Of a stretch of 64,000 nt of DNA, positions 1-8,692 are shown in pieces. The position numbers and the translations under genes are program-made. Below the pieces are notes generated by a model. The model made no database searches. It was not told the origin of the DNA and saw only the letters and a list, made by a program, of their open reading frames with translations. The DNA comes from Lachnospiraceae bacterium (lineage in GTDB: Bacteria > Bacillota_A > Clostridia > Lachnospirales > Lachnospiraceae). The stretch is from assembly GCA_017416505.1 (NCBI GenBank), contig JAFQCI010000147.1, positions 168,424 through 232,423 of the forward strand, given 5' to 3'. The first letter of the stretch is position 1, and each line of letters starts with the position of its first letter.

Positions 1-87
1 AACAAAGTTCTTCCGTATGATAATTGCAGCTACAGCACCGATTGCACAAGCCACCAAAGCAACTATTACTACTAGTATCGGATCCAA
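1..87 (-). CDS. rny: Ribonuclease Y, N-terminal fragment (cut by window edge)
   Basis: Only the first 29 codons are present. They encode a short N-terminus followed by a hydrophobic Val/Ala/Ile-rich span (about residues 4-24) and a basic stop-transfer, the pattern of the membrane anchor of RNase Y, an endoribonuclease that initiates mRNA decay at the membrane. The start is a TTG at 87-85, chosen because a GGAGG lies 8 nt upstream. The neighbours recX and recA upstream on the same strand match the common clostridial order recA-recX-rny. The KH and HD domains lie outside the window, so the name rests on the anchor and context. Confidence 0.7.
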   Translation of the reverse strand, partial: MDPILVVIVALVACAIGAVAAIIIRKNFV

Positions 88-136
88 CAGGAGCACCTCC
101 TCTATTTAGTTTTCATTGTACAAGGACAACATATAA

Positions 137-165
137 ATTTTATACTTTTTTTCATGCTCTGTCAA
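137..165 (-). promoter_or_regulatory. Sigma-A promoter for rny
   Basis: On the minus strand TTGACA (165-160) is followed after 17 nt by TAAAAT (142-137). It lies in the recX-rny gap, so rny has its own promoter in addition to any readthrough from recA-recX. Confidence 0.65.
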
Positions 166-271
166 GTATTGTTCCGATTATTTTATGCAAATTGTTGAAT
201 TTCCTTCAAAAATACAATTATTTTTCAGCTAAAATTCGAACATAGAAAAAACTTCCACCCACCTTTTGATT

Positions 272-892
272 TCAGCCTTTTCGCTCTCTGGACAGAAAAT
301 TCTGAACCTCTTCATATGAAAAACCATTTCTTATAAAGTATCGCATTACCTTCATTCTTTGTTTTTCTTCGTGTAAGTCCACCTGAGAAAATCGTTTTTC
401 ATATATTTTTTCAATTTGTTCTTTTTCATGTTCTTCTACATCTTCAAGTAGTTCGTCCAACAGTTCTTTCTCCACACCTCGTTTTGAAAGTTCTATTCTT
501 AACAAACGGTTCCCTTTTTTTCCGGCATTGGCTTTTACATAATTAGCAGCAAATCGTTCTATATCAATAAAATGATACTCCTCTGCCCATAAAACAGCCT
601 GAGTTACCACCTCTTCCGGATACCCTTCCTTCATCAGCCGCTCCTTTAATTCCTGGCTTGTTCTATCTTTATACTCTAAAAGGGAAATTAACTTATTCTT
701 ACACCGGGGAAATAATATATTCTCATATATTTCATTCAACTTCTCATCCGAAATTTCTTCATCCTGCTGAAGTTTTAAACGTTTCACCTCATTGGAATAT
801 AAGAAAAATTGAAAAGTATCATCAATATATACTTTTATCTTTTTCTTTTCCCATGGCATTAGTTTAGTAATGTATTTTTCCATTCCTATCAT
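272..892 (-). CDS. recX: RecX, regulatory protein of RecA
   Basis: This 206-residue protein has the RecX arrangement of three-helix repeats, including the segment with LEYKDRTSQELKERL (about 93-107) and the aromatic-rich C-terminal repeat with RNGFSYEEV. RecX binds RecA filaments and limits RecA activity. It follows recA on the same strand with 33 nt between them, so the two are probably cotranscribed. An internal Met at residue 4 is an alternative start; neither has a strong ribosome binding site. The length is usual for Firmicutes RecX. Confidence 0.9.
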   Translation of the reverse strand: MIGMEKYITKLMPWEKKKIKVYIDDTFQFFLYSNEVKRLKLQQDEEISDEKLNEIYENILFPRCKNKLISLLEYKDRTSQELKERLMKEGYPEEVVTQAVLWAEEYHFIDIERFAANYVKANAGKKGNRLLRIELSKRGVEKELLDELLEDVEEHEKEQIEKIYEKRFSQVDLHEEKQRMKVMRYFIRNGFSYEEVQNFLSRERKG

Positions 893-925
893 ATTCTACT
901 GATTAAGCTTCTAAATCCATTCAGC

Positions 926-2005
926 TTATTCCTTTGTTTCCTCTGTTTCTTTTTCTTTTTTAGCGTCTGCCTTTTTAGCATCAGCAGTTCCCTGTTCTTC
1001 TTTTCCTGCCTCGCCTAATCCATACTGGCTACGGACTGCCTGCTCAATTTCATCGAATACTTCCGGGTGCTCTTTTAAATAAATCTTCGCATTTTCTCTT
1101 CCCTGACCGATTTTCTCACCCTTATAGGCATACCATGCACCACTTTTATTCACAACATCTGTATTAGCTGCCAGGTCTAATACATCTCCCTCTCTGGAAA
1201 TACCCTGACCGAACATAATATCAAATTCTGCTTCTTTAAAAGGAGGTGCAATCTTATTCTTCACAACTTTGATTCTGGTACGGTTTCCGACTACTTCTCC
1301 ACCCTGCTTTAAGGATTCAATACGACGCACATCCAAACGAATGGAAGAATAGAATTTTAAAGCACGTCCGCCAGTGGTGGTTTCCGGATTACCAAACATA
1401 ATTCCCACCTTTTCACGCAACTGGTTAATAAAAATAACGATACAGTTAGATTTACTAACAATGGCAGTCAGTTTTCTTAATGCCTGGGACATTAATCTCG
1501 CCTGAAGACCTACATGGGAATCTCCCATCTCTCCATCAATTTCTGCCTTAGGAACCAATGCCGCAACAGAGTCCACGATAATAATGTCTATAGCACCGGA
1601 ACGCACCATGGTTTCGGTAATTTCAAGTGCCTGTTCTCCATTATCCGGCTGTGATATATATAAATTATCCACATCTACACCGATATTCTTAGCATAAACA
1701 GGATCTAATGCATGTTCTGCATCAATAAAACCTGCAATACCTCCTAATTTCTGTACCTGAGCCACCATATGTAGTGCTACGGTAGTCTTACCACTGGATT
1801 CAGGACCATATACTTCTATAATACGTCCCTTAGGTACACCACCTAACCCTAAAGCAATATCCAAACTTAAAGAACCAGTAGGAACTGTTTCAATGTTCAT
1901 ATTTGCCTTAGAATCACCTAATTTCATAATAGAACCTTTTCCATATGCTTTTTCAATTTGAGCCATAGCGGCATCTAATGCTTTTAATTTTTCTTCTTTT
2001 ATCAT
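926..2005 (-). CDS. recA: RecA recombinase
   Basis: This 359-residue protein is a full-length RecA, the ATP-dependent strand-exchange protein of homologous recombination and coprotease for LexA. The Walker A motif GPESSGKT is at residues 67-74, the Walker B region [12 protein letters not shown] follows, and the loop 2 region reads [15 protein letters not shown]. The C-terminus after about residue 330 is a charged Lys/Glu tail. A TGAGGAG ribosome binding site precedes the ATG. A consensus promoter and a LexA-type box lie directly upstream. Confidence 0.98.
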   Translation of the reverse strand: MIKEEKLKALDAAMAQIEKAYGKGSIMKLGDSKANMNIETVPTGSLSLDIALGLGGVPKGRIIEVYGPESSGKTTVALHMVAQVQKLGGIAGFIDAEHALDPVYAKNIGVDVDNLYISQPDNGEQALEITETMVRSGAIDIIIVDSVAALVPKAEIDGEMGDSHVGLQARLMSQALRKLTAIVSKSNCIVIFINQLREKVGIMFGNPETTTGGRALKFYSSIRLDVRRIESLKQGGEVVGNRTRIKVVKNKIAPPFKEAEFDIMFGQGISREGDVLDLAANTDVVNKSGAWYAYKGEKIGQGRENAKIYLKEHPEVFDEIEQAVRSQYGLGEAGKEEQGTADAKKADAKKEKETEETKE

Positions 2006-2021
2006 ATTTTCTTCTCCTCAA

Positions 2022-2035
2022 CAAACTTATGTTCG
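2022..2035 (-). promoter_or_regulatory. LexA (SOS) box of recA
   Basis: The 14-mer CAAACTTATGTTCG matches the Firmicutes LexA consensus CGAACNNNNGTTCG at 9 of 10 fixed positions. It lies between the -10 element and the recA ribosome binding site, at roughly +8 to +21 of the transcript, so LexA bound here would block the start of elongation. The assignment is from consensus and position. Confidence 0.7.
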
Positions 2036-2049
2036 ATTATCATGATATG

Positions 2050-2078
2050 ATAATACAATATTTTTAATGAACTGTCAA
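2050..2078 (-). promoter_or_regulatory. Sigma-A promoter of recA-recX
   Basis: TTGACA (2078-2073) and TATTAT (2055-2050) are separated by exactly 17 nt on the minus strand, 45 nt upstream of the recA ATG. Confidence 0.85.
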
Positions 2079-2270
2079 CCTCTTTTCACTTTGTTATCCC
2101 ATATTATTTTGAATTTACTTGATTTGCCATAGAAACAGCCACAGAATTTAATTTCATCAAAGATTCTAAACTTTAAGAATTGTCATAAATCACAAAACTC
2201 ACTACTTTATTTTACACATAGCACTTTCATTTTTCAAGAGCATTTTACATTATCACTCAAAAATCGTCCT

Positions 2271-2288
2271 CTGAATCATACTATTACG
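2271..2288 (+). repeat. Remnant of a dispersed intergenic repeat
   Basis: The 18-mer CTGAATCATACTATTACG differs by one base from the segment that precedes the GTACCCTGACA hairpin in copies near 31.88 and 34.82 kb. The hairpin itself is degenerate here. The rest of the recA-aroF gap (2079-2342) holds nothing else that I can recognise. Confidence 0.5.
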
Positions 2289-2342
2289 CATTCTAACAGT
2301 TACGTTTGTTCTGCTTTTTTCCTTGTTTTTCTTATACTTTCA

Positions 2343-2371
2343 TTGACTTTTCAATATAGGTATGCTAAGAT
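2343..2371 (+). promoter_or_regulatory. Sigma-A promoter of aroF
   Basis: TTGACT (2343-2348), a 17-nt spacer and TAAGAT (2366-2371) lie 32 nt upstream of the aroF ATG. The resulting leader is too short for a T-box or other riboswitch. Confidence 0.7.
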
Positions 2372-2402
2372 GAAACGGATTTTAAAATAAAGGAGAATAA
2401 TT

Positions 2403-3431
2403 ATGGGTCTACAATTAGTAAAACAAGTTCCATCTGCTCAAGAGATTAAAGATAAATATCCAGTAAGCAAGGAATTACAAGAAGTAAAAGCTCGTCGTGA
2501 CGAAGAAATTAAAAAAGTATTTTTAGGTGAATCAGACAAATTCTTAGCTATCATCGGACCATGTTCTGCTGATAATGAAGATTCTGTATGTGATTATGTA
2601 AATCGTCTTGCAAAAGTTCAGGAACAGGTAAAGGACAAGTTAATCCTGATTCCTCGTATCTATACAAACAAACCTCGTACTACCGGTGAAGGATATAAAG
2701 GAATGCTTCATCAACCGGACCCTGAAAAGGCTTCCGATTTATATGATGGTATTATTGCAATCCGTCAAATGCACATTCGTGCTATGGCAGAAACACACCT
2801 TACTGCTGCTGACGAAATGCTTTATCCTGAAAACTGGCAGTATATGGATGATATTTTATCTTATGTTGCCATTGGTGCCCGTTCTGTTGAAAATCAACAA
2901 CACAGATTAGTATCCAGCGGTATTGATATTCCAGTAGGTATGAAAAATCCAACCAGCGGAGATTTATCTGTTATGATTAATTCTTGTATCGCTGCCCAGG
3001 GAAAACATACTTTCCTTTTCTCAGGATACGAAGCAAAGACTTCTGGTAATCCATTGGCTCACTGTATCTTAAGAGGTGCTTTAAATAAACATGGACAATC
3101 CATTCCAAATTACCACTACGAAGATTTGGTTTTATTAAAACAATTATACGATAAGACAAACCTTGCAAATCATGCTATTATCGTAGATGCAAACCATACA
3201 AATTCTGCAAAGCACTGGGAAGAACAACCTAGAATTGTAAAGGAAGTATTACATTCTATGCGTCATTCTGAAGATATCAGAGCATTGGTAAAAGGTGTAA
3301 TGATTGAAAGTTACATAGAAGATGGCTGTCAGAAAATCGGAGAAGGCTGCTACGGTAAATCCATCACTGACCCTTGTTTAGGATGGGAAAAGAGCGAAAA
3401 ATTATTATTAGAAATGGCTGAATTACTGTAA
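2403..3431 (+). CDS. aroF: 3-deoxy-7-phosphoheptulonate (DAHP) synthase, class I
   Basis: This 342-residue enzyme condenses phosphoenolpyruvate with erythrose 4-phosphate in the first step of the shikimate pathway. Diagnostic segments are IIGPCSADN (about 49-57), the PRTTGEGYKGM substrate loop, GARSVENQQHR, GMKNPTSGD and the metal-binding IIVDANHTNS and IESYIEDG regions. This is the AroG/AroF/AroH type in which feedback inhibition by an aromatic amino acid is common; which one cannot be told here. An AGGAG site precedes the ATG. It stands alone on the plus strand between the recA block and pncC. Confidence 0.95.
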   Translation: MGLQLVKQVPSAQEIKDKYPVSKELQEVKARRDEEIKKVFLGESDKFLAIIGPCSADNEDSVCDYVNRLAKVQEQVKDKLILIPRIYTNKPRTTGEGYKGMLHQPDPEKASDLYDGIIAIRQMHIRAMAETHLTAADEMLYPENWQYMDDILSYVAIGARSVENQQHRLVSSGIDIPVGMKNPTSGDLSVMINSCIAAQGKHTFLFSGYEAKTSGNPLAHCILRGALNKHGQSIPNYHYEDLVLLKQLYDKTNLANHAIIVDANHTNSAKHWEEQPRIVKEVLHSMRHSEDIRALVKGVMIESYIEDGCQKIGEGCYGKSITDPCLGWEKSEKLLLEMAELL

Positions 3432-3442
3432 CATTTCTTAAC

Positions 3443-3488
3443 AAAAAAGGAGTTGCGTACCAATTATTAGTGCGCAACTCCTTTTTTA
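3443..3488. terminator. Bidirectional terminator between aroF and pncC
   Basis: A GGAGTTGCG...CGCAACTCC stem is flanked by an A-run on the left and a T-run on the right, so it can end transcription from aroF and from the convergent pncC operon. Confidence 0.85.
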
Positions 3489-3506
3489 TTCAGAGCATTA
3501 TTCTGT

Positions 3507-3995
3507 TTATTTTACTTCTTCTTTTAATCGTTCCAAAATAAATTTCAAGGCTTCTTCCACCGACTGACTTCGTACCTGGCTTCTATCACCGGAAAAAATA
3601 AATTTCTTCACCTTTACTGTTTCCTGATAATAACATCCCATATACACCAAGCCTACCGGTTTTTCCTTTGTTCCTCCTGTAGGACCTGCAATACCTGTAA
3701 TGCCTATGGCAATATGAGCATTGGATGCCTTGGCACAGCCTAAAGCCATTTCTTTGGCAGTTTCCTCTGATACCGCTCCATACTTATCCAGAGTTTCTTC
3801 TTTTACTCCTAGTATCTTATGCTTTGCCTCATTGGAATATGTGATGTATCCTCCATCAAACACTTCTGATGCCCCGGAAACATTCACTATAGTTCCTGCC
3901 AAAAAGCCTCCTGTACAGGATTCTGTCGTAGAAATTTTTATCTTTTTTTCCTGCAAAAGTTTTACTACCTGTTCTTCCAAACTTAATTCTTCCAT
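3507..3995 (-). CDS. pncC: Nicotinamide-nucleotide amidase, CinA C-terminal type
   Basis: This 162-residue protein is a stand-alone CinA C-terminal (PncC) domain, which deamidates nicotinamide mononucleotide in pyridine nucleotide recycling. The family signatures TTESCTGG near the N-terminus and GITGIAGPTGG in the middle are present, as is the conserved GLVY strand. I start at 3995 because GGAG lies 6 nt upstream; an in-frame ATG at 4016 would add seven residues but has a weak site. It is the last gene of a minus-strand run that includes pgsA and rimO. The N-terminal molybdopterin-like CinA domain is absent. Confidence 0.88.
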   Translation of the reverse strand: MEELSLEEQVVKLLQEKKIKISTTESCTGGFLAGTIVNVSGASEVFDGGYITYSNEAKHKILGVKEETLDKYGAVSEETAKEMALGCAKASNAHIAIGITGIAGPTGGTKEKPVGLVYMGCYYQETVKVKKFIFSGDRSQVRSQSVEEALKFILERLKEEVK

Positions 3996-4101
3996 CTTTT
4001 TCTCCAACCTTCCCATTTTTCACTTATCAAGGTCGCAACTCCTTATCAAGCCTAAATCATTCTCGACATTCTTGTAAACCGTCACTAGTATAGTTAAATT
4101 T

Positions 4102-4644
4102 TTACGCTTCTCCATCTTTTAAAACATTTTTATTCTTAATCAGATAGTCCACTAGAGAGATTACAGTCAATGCCAAAGCCAGATAGATAAATACTGTTTC
4201 TAAAATATCCATGACCGGATTAGAAAAATCAGCTAATAGTAAAACAATCATAACCATCTGGGTTACAGTCTTAATTTTTCCCCAATAGCTGGCCGCAATC
4301 ACAACTCCATTATCAGAAGCGATCAAACGAAATCCACTGATGATAAATTCTCTGCTAATGATTACAATGACTACCCATGCAGGAATTTTTCCAAGAGGAA
4401 TCAATGCAATCAATGCGGCTGATACTAAAAGTTTATCTGCTAAAGGGTCCATAAATTTCCCAAAATTTGTAATCAGATTATACTTTCTTGCAATCTTTCC
4501 ATCCAGCATATCCGTAAAACTTGCAAGAATAAAAATAGCCAATGCAATCCATTTTCCTGCCGGAATCCCTTCTACCAGCAAGGCAATCAGGAAAAAGGGA
4601 ATCATAATCACCCTTAATATGGTTAGTTTATTCGGTAAATTCAT
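4102..4644 (-). CDS. pgsA: CDP-diacylglycerol-glycerol-3-phosphate 3-phosphatidyltransferase
   Basis: This 180-residue membrane enzyme makes phosphatidylglycerol phosphate, the precursor of anionic phospholipids. The CDP-alcohol phosphotransferase motif D-G-x2-A-R-x8-G-x3-D-x3-D is complete, reading DGKIAR...GKFMDPLAD in the first third of the protein, and there are four to six hydrophobic spans. I place the start at 4644, 9 nt after a GGAG, rather than at the ATG at 4659. The start overlaps the 3' end of rimO by 17 nt, which indicates translational coupling. Confidence 0.92.
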   Translation of the reverse strand: MNLPNKLTILRVIMIPFFLIALLVEGIPAGKWIALAIFILASFTDMLDGKIARKYNLITNFGKFMDPLADKLLVSAALIALIPLGKIPAWVVIVIISREFIISGFRLIASDNGVVIAASYWGKIKTVTQMVMIVLLLADFSNPVMDILETVFIYLALALTVISLVDYLIKNKNVLKDGEA

Positions 4645-5965
4645 ATATAACATCTCCAATCAAATCATATTCTTCCGCTTCTTTTATTTTTACTTTCACA
4701 AAAGAACCTGAAATTATTTCTTCCTCCGAAGAAACAAATACATATCCATCTACGGTAGGAGCATCCTTATAACTTCTTCCCACATAAACATCTTCATCAA
4801 AAAGATATCCTTCAATTAGTACTTCCAATTCTTTTCCTATCATATTTTGATTTAAATCATAGGAAACTTCTTGTTGTAACTGCATGATTTCTTCTTTTCT
4901 TTGTTCTTTTATTTCTTCCGGCACCTGATGTTCAAACTCTGCAGCCTTGGTGTCCTCTTCCATGGAATAAGTAAACACTCCTAAACGGTCAAATTCCATT
5001 TCATCCACAAATTCCATAAGGGCTTCATGTTCTTCCTCAGTTTCCCCTGGAAATCCGGTAATTAATGTAGTACGGATACAGATATCCGGCATAGCATTCC
5101 GTAATTTTCCGATTACTTCTTTTATCTGTGCCTTTGTAGTTCTTCTTCCCATTTTCTTTAAAATAGTATCTTCACTATGCTGTATCGGCATATCGATATA
5201 GTGACAGATTTTTTCTTCACTCTTCATCACTTCAATCAATTCATCGGTAATTTCCTCCGGATAGCAGTAAAGAAGACGTATCCATTCTATTCCTTCGATG
5301 TTACATAACTCCTTTAGTAATTCTGGTAACATCTTTTTCTTATAAATGTCTTTACCATACAAAGTTACTTCCTGAGCTACTAAAACCAGCTCTTTAATGC
5401 CTTTTTGTGCCAGTTGTTTTGCTTCTTCCAAAACTTCTTCCATAGGTACACTTCTATAATTTCCACGAATAGACGGAATAATACAATAAGTACATCTCTT
5501 ATTGCACCCTTCCGCAATCTTTAAATATGCCATAGAAGTTCCTGTGGTAACAATACGTTTGGTTAAATTCTTAGGAAGATATTCTAAAGAATCATACTTA
5601 TTCTTTTTATCATTTTTCTTCAGACATTCTAGTGCCTCAAGTATGGAATCATAACTTGCAGAGCCTAAAATAATATCTACTTCCGGGATTTCCGCCTGAA
5701 CCTCTTCTTTATATCTTTGTGCCAGACATCCGGTAATAATAATTCCCTTTAAAAGCCCTTCTTCTTTTTTCTTTGCATATTCTAAAATGGTAACAATGCT
5801 CTCTTCCTTGGCATCCTGAATAAAACAACAGGTATTTACCACAACCACTTCTGCTTCCTCTTCTTCGTTGGTAATCTCATATCCCTGTTCCTGGACTAAT
5901 GCCAGCATTTTTTCCGTATCCACCAGATTTTTATCACATCCCAGTGACACAAATAAAATCTTCAT
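4628..5965 (-). CDS. rimO: Ribosomal protein S12 methylthiotransferase RimO
   Basis: This 445-residue radical-SAM enzyme adds a methylthio group to the conserved Asp of ribosomal protein S12. The N-terminal MTTase domain carries cluster cysteines at about 10, 46 and 80, starting with VSLGCDKN, the form typical of RimO rather than MiaB. The radical SAM triad is Cys154, Cys158 and Cys161 in EGCNKRCTYC. A C-terminal TRAM domain follows. I start at 5965 because the N-terminus MKILFVSLGC is the family start; an upstream in-frame ATG at 6010 lies inside folD. It sits between folD and pgsA in one operon. Confidence 0.95.
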   Translation of the reverse strand: MKILFVSLGCDKNLVDTEKMLALVQEQGYEITNEEEEAEVVVVNTCCFIQDAKEESIVTILEYAKKKEEGLLKGIIITGCLAQRYKEEVQAEIPEVDIILGSASYDSILEALECLKKNDKKNKYDSLEYLPKNLTKRIVTTGTSMAYLKIAEGCNKRCTYCIIPSIRGNYRSVPMEEVLEEAKQLAQKGIKELVLVAQEVTLYGKDIYKKKMLPELLKELCNIEGIEWIRLLYCYPEEITDELIEVMKSEEKICHYIDMPIQHSEDTILKKMGRRTTKAQIKEVIGKLRNAMPDICIRTTLITGFPGETEEEHEALMEFVDEMEFDRLGVFTYSMEEDTKAAEFEHQVPEEIKEQRKEEIMQLQQEVSYDLNQNMIGKELEVLIEGYLFDEDVYVGRSYKDAPTVDGYVFVSSEEEIISGSFVKVKIKEAEEYDLIGDVIYEFTE

Positions 5966-5982
5966 TCTTCTTCCATGCCTTT

Positions 5983-6825
5983 CTACTTCATATTCGCAGC
6001 TTCTACACAATTATTCATAAGCATTGCAATAGTCATCGGTCCCACGCCGCCTGGTACTGGTGTAATGTAAGATGCAACCGGCTCTACACTGTCAAAATCA
6101 ACATCTCCGCATAATTTTTGATTTTCCATGCGGTGAATTCCAACATCAATTACCACAGCACCTTCTTTTACATAATCTGCAGTCACCATTTTCGGTCTTC
6201 CTACTGCAACGATTAAAATATCTGCTCTCTTGGTTACTTCTTTTAAATCCTTAGTCTTAGAATGGCAGATAGTTACCGTTCCATTTTCTCTTAATAAAAG
6301 CAAAGCCATAGGTTTTCCTACAATATTGCTTCTTCCCAACACGACACATTCTTTTCCTTCAATTTCAATTCCGGAACGTTTTAATAACTGGATTACTCCG
6401 GCAGGAGTACAGGAAACAAATCCTTTTTGTCCAATGCTTAAAGCTCCTACACTTTGAGGATGGAATCCGTCTACATCCTTCTCTGGTGCAATGGTCTTAA
6501 TAATATCGTCTTCACACATATGTTTTGGAAGTGGAAGTTGTACTAAAATTCCATGTACACTATCATCCTTATTTAATTTTTCAACCAGTTCCACCAATTC
6601 TTCCTGGGTAGTTTCTTCTGGCAATTCATATGCTAAAGAACGAATTCCAATATATTCACAGGCTTTTTTCTTATTTCCAACATATACACTGGAAGCCGGG
6701 TCATTTCCCACCTGAATGACTGCAAGAGTTGCCTCCATTCCTTCTTCTTTCTTCTTTGCCACCAATTCTTTTAATTCATCTTTGATTTCTTTCGAAATTT
6801 GCTTTCCATCAATTAATTTTGCCAT
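5983..6825 (-). CDS. folD: Bifunctional methylenetetrahydrofolate dehydrogenase / methenyltetrahydrofolate cyclohydrolase
   Basis: This 280-residue protein interconverts 5,10-methylene-, methenyl- and 10-formyl-tetrahydrofolate using NADP. It shows the substrate-domain segments VGNDPASSVYVGNKKKACE and GILVQLPLP, the catalytic-site PEKDVDGFHP, the dinucleotide-binding VVLGRSNIVGKP, and the C-terminal TPVPGGVGPMT. It follows fhs on the same strand with a 47-nt gap, which places two successive one-carbon enzymes in one transcription unit. A TGGAGG site precedes the ATG. Confidence 0.97.
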   Translation of the reverse strand: MAKLIDGKQISKEIKDELKELVAKKKEEGMEATLAVIQVGNDPASSVYVGNKKKACEYIGIRSLAYELPEETTQEELVELVEKLNKDDSVHGILVQLPLPKHMCEDDIIKTIAPEKDVDGFHPQSVGALSIGQKGFVSCTPAGVIQLLKRSGIEIEGKECVVLGRSNIVGKPMALLLLRENGTVTICHSKTKDLKEVTKRADILIVAVGRPKMVTADYVKEGAVVIDVGIHRMENQKLCGDVDFDSVEPVASYITPVPGGVGPMTIAMLMNNCVEAANMK

Positions 6826-6872
6826 TTCAATCCTCCATATTTGTATTCTTATCTCTTCACAACATATCTCGA

Positions 6873-8543
6873 TTAAAATAAACCTGTAATGACTCCATTA
6901 TCATCCACATCAATGTTATATGCTGCCGGAGTCTTTGGTAAACCTGGCATCGTCATAATGGCACCGGTAATAACAACGACAAATCCGGCTCCTGCAGACA
7001 CATATACCTCATTTACATGAATATCAAAACCTGTCGGTCTTCCTAATTTTTTCGCATCATCAGATAAAGAATATTGATTCTTTGCCATACAAACAGGCAA
7101 AGTTCCAAATCCAAGGCTGGTAATCTGCTCTAATTGTTTTTTCGCTTTTGCAGAGAAAGATACCCCATCTGCACCGTAAATTTCTGTAGAAATCTTTGTA
7201 ATTTTTTCTTCTAAAGATAACTCATCTTCGTACAAGAACTCAAATTCACTCTTCTTTGTTTCTAATGTCTTTAATACAGCATTGGCAAGGTCTACACCAC
7301 CTTCGCCGCCTTCACCCCAGACATTGGCAAGAGCAAATTCACAATCTCTTTCCTCACAGAATTTTTTAATAAAGTCTAATTCTGCTTCTGTATCAGACAC
7401 AAAACGATTTAAAGTAACAACAATTGGCACACCATACTTCTTTAAGTTTTCAATGTGTTTTTCCAAATTCACAATACCCTTGCTTAAAGCATCGATATTT
7501 TCTTCGGATAAGTCAGCCTTAGCCACTCCACCATTGTACTTTAATGCACGAACGGTAGCTACAAGTACTACTGCATCTGGTGTCAAACCAGATTTTCTAC
7601 ATTTAATATCAAAGAACTTTTCAGCACCTAAATCAGCACCAAATCCTGCCTCTGTTACCACGATATCTGCTAACTTTAATGCCATCTTAGTAGCACGTAC
7701 ACTGTTACAGCCATGTGCAATATTAGCAAAAGGACCACCATGCACGAAAGCAGGGGTATGTTCCAAAGTTTGAATTAGGTTTGGTTTTAAGGCATCCTTT
7801 AATAAAGCTGCCATAGAACCAACTGCATTAATATCTTTTGCAGTAACCGGTTTTCCTTCGTAGTTATATGCAACGATAATATTACCAAGTCTTTCTTTTA
7901 AGTCCTTCATGTCTGTTGCAAGACAAAGGATGGCCATAATTTCTGAAGCTACTGTAATAACAAAATGGTCCTGTCTTACGAAACCATTATTCTTTCCACC
8001 CATACCAATGACAATATCTCTAAGAGCTCTATCATTCATATCCACACAGCGTTTCCATACGATTTGTCTGGTATCAATTCCTAATACATTTCCTTGTTGA
8101 ATATGATTATCTAATAAAGCTGCAAGTAAATTATTCGCAGAGGTAATAGCATGGAAATCTCCGGTAAAATGAAGATTTAAATCTTCCATCGGTACTACCT
8201 GGGAATAACCACCACCTGCTGCACCACCCTTAATACCAAAACAAGGTCCAAGGGAAGGTTCACGAAGTGCAATGGCTGCCTTCTTTCCTAATTTACACAA
8301 AGCCTGTCCTAATCCAACGGTAACCGTAGTCTTTCCTTCTCCTGCAGGAGTAGGATTAATAGCTGTTACCAAAACTAATTTACCATTTTCATTGTCTTTG
8401 ATTCTATCAATTAATTCATCACTAAGTTTTGCTTTATATTTGCCATAAAACTCTAACTCTTCTTCTGTAATGTTTAATTTTGCTGCAACCTCTTTAATAT
8501 GCACCATTTGTGCTTCTTGTGCGATTTGAATGTCTGTTTTCAT
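6873..8543 (-). CDS. fhs: Formate-tetrahydrofolate ligase
   Basis: This 556-residue enzyme uses ATP to join formate to tetrahydrofolate, giving 10-formyl-THF. The nucleotide-binding loop reads [14 protein letters not shown] (about 65-78), followed by [23 protein letters not shown], a family signature, and the C-terminal GAGFVV region ends with [16 protein letters not shown]. Length is normal. The product feeds FolD next door. Such genes are near universal in clostridia and are not by themselves proof of acetogenesis. Confidence 0.98.
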   Translation of the reverse strand: MKTDIQIAQEAQMVHIKEVAAKLNITEEELEFYGKYKAKLSDELIDRIKDNENGKLVLVTAINPTPAGEGKTTVTVGLGQALCKLGKKAAIALREPSLGPCFGIKGGAAGGGYSQVVPMEDLNLHFTGDFHAITSANNLLAALLDNHIQQGNVLGIDTRQIVWKRCVDMNDRALRDIVIGMGGKNNGFVRQDHFVITVASEIMAILCLATDMKDLKERLGNIIVAYNYEGKPVTAKDINAVGSMAALLKDALKPNLIQTLEHTPAFVHGGPFANIAHGCNSVRATKMALKLADIVVTEAGFGADLGAEKFFDIKCRKSGLTPDAVVLVATVRALKYNGGVAKADLSEENIDALSKGIVNLEKHIENLKKYGVPIVVTLNRFVSDTEAELDFIKKFCEERDCEFALANVWGEGGEGGVDLANAVLKTLETKKSEFEFLYEDELSLEEKITKISTEIYGADGVSFSAKAKKQLEQITSLGFGTLPVCMAKNQYSLSDDAKKLGRPTGFDIHVNEVYVSAGAGFVVVITGAIMTMPGLPKTPAAYNIDVDDNGVITGLF

Positions 8544-8599
8544 TTTCTCACCATGTATCCTCTCTTTTTTATTGCTTTTTCTTCTTAATAAAAATAGAA

Positions 8600-8641
8600 G
8601 AAAGATATTCCTCTGCTTAGTATAGCAAAAAAATATCTTTC
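8600..8641 (-). terminator. Hairpin between ftsK and fhs
   Basis: The 10-bp arms GAAAGATATT and AATATCTTTC enclose a 22-nt loop and are followed on the minus strand by a T-rich stretch. It probably ends ftsK transcription ahead of fhs. Confidence 0.5.
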
Positions 8642-8667
8642 CGTCTACGAAATATTTTTTAATTACT

Positions 8668-8692
8668 GTAACTGTTCACACTGAACAGTTAC
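8668..8692. repeat. Dispersed palindrome GTAACTGTTCA-3-TGAACAGTTAC
   Basis: Perfect 11-bp arms with a 3-nt spacer abut the ftsK stop codon. Related dyads recur at 12433, 31803, 36662, 48814 and about 59.3 kb. Confidence 0.8.

Noticed and set aside
2079..2342. Possible T-box or other riboswitch ahead of aroF
   Set aside because: The promoter lies at 2343-2371, downstream of this region, so the transcript has a leader of only about 25 nt; no T-box core is present.
7282..7773. Long open frame antisense to fhs
   Set aside because: It has no ribosome site or recognisable domain, and the opposite strand encodes a complete, highly conserved enzyme.
8544..8691. Tetrahydrofolate riboswitch ahead of fhs
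   Set aside because: I looked for the conserved GGAGAGUAG-type core in this gap and did not find it; only a terminator and a dispersed palindrome are seen.
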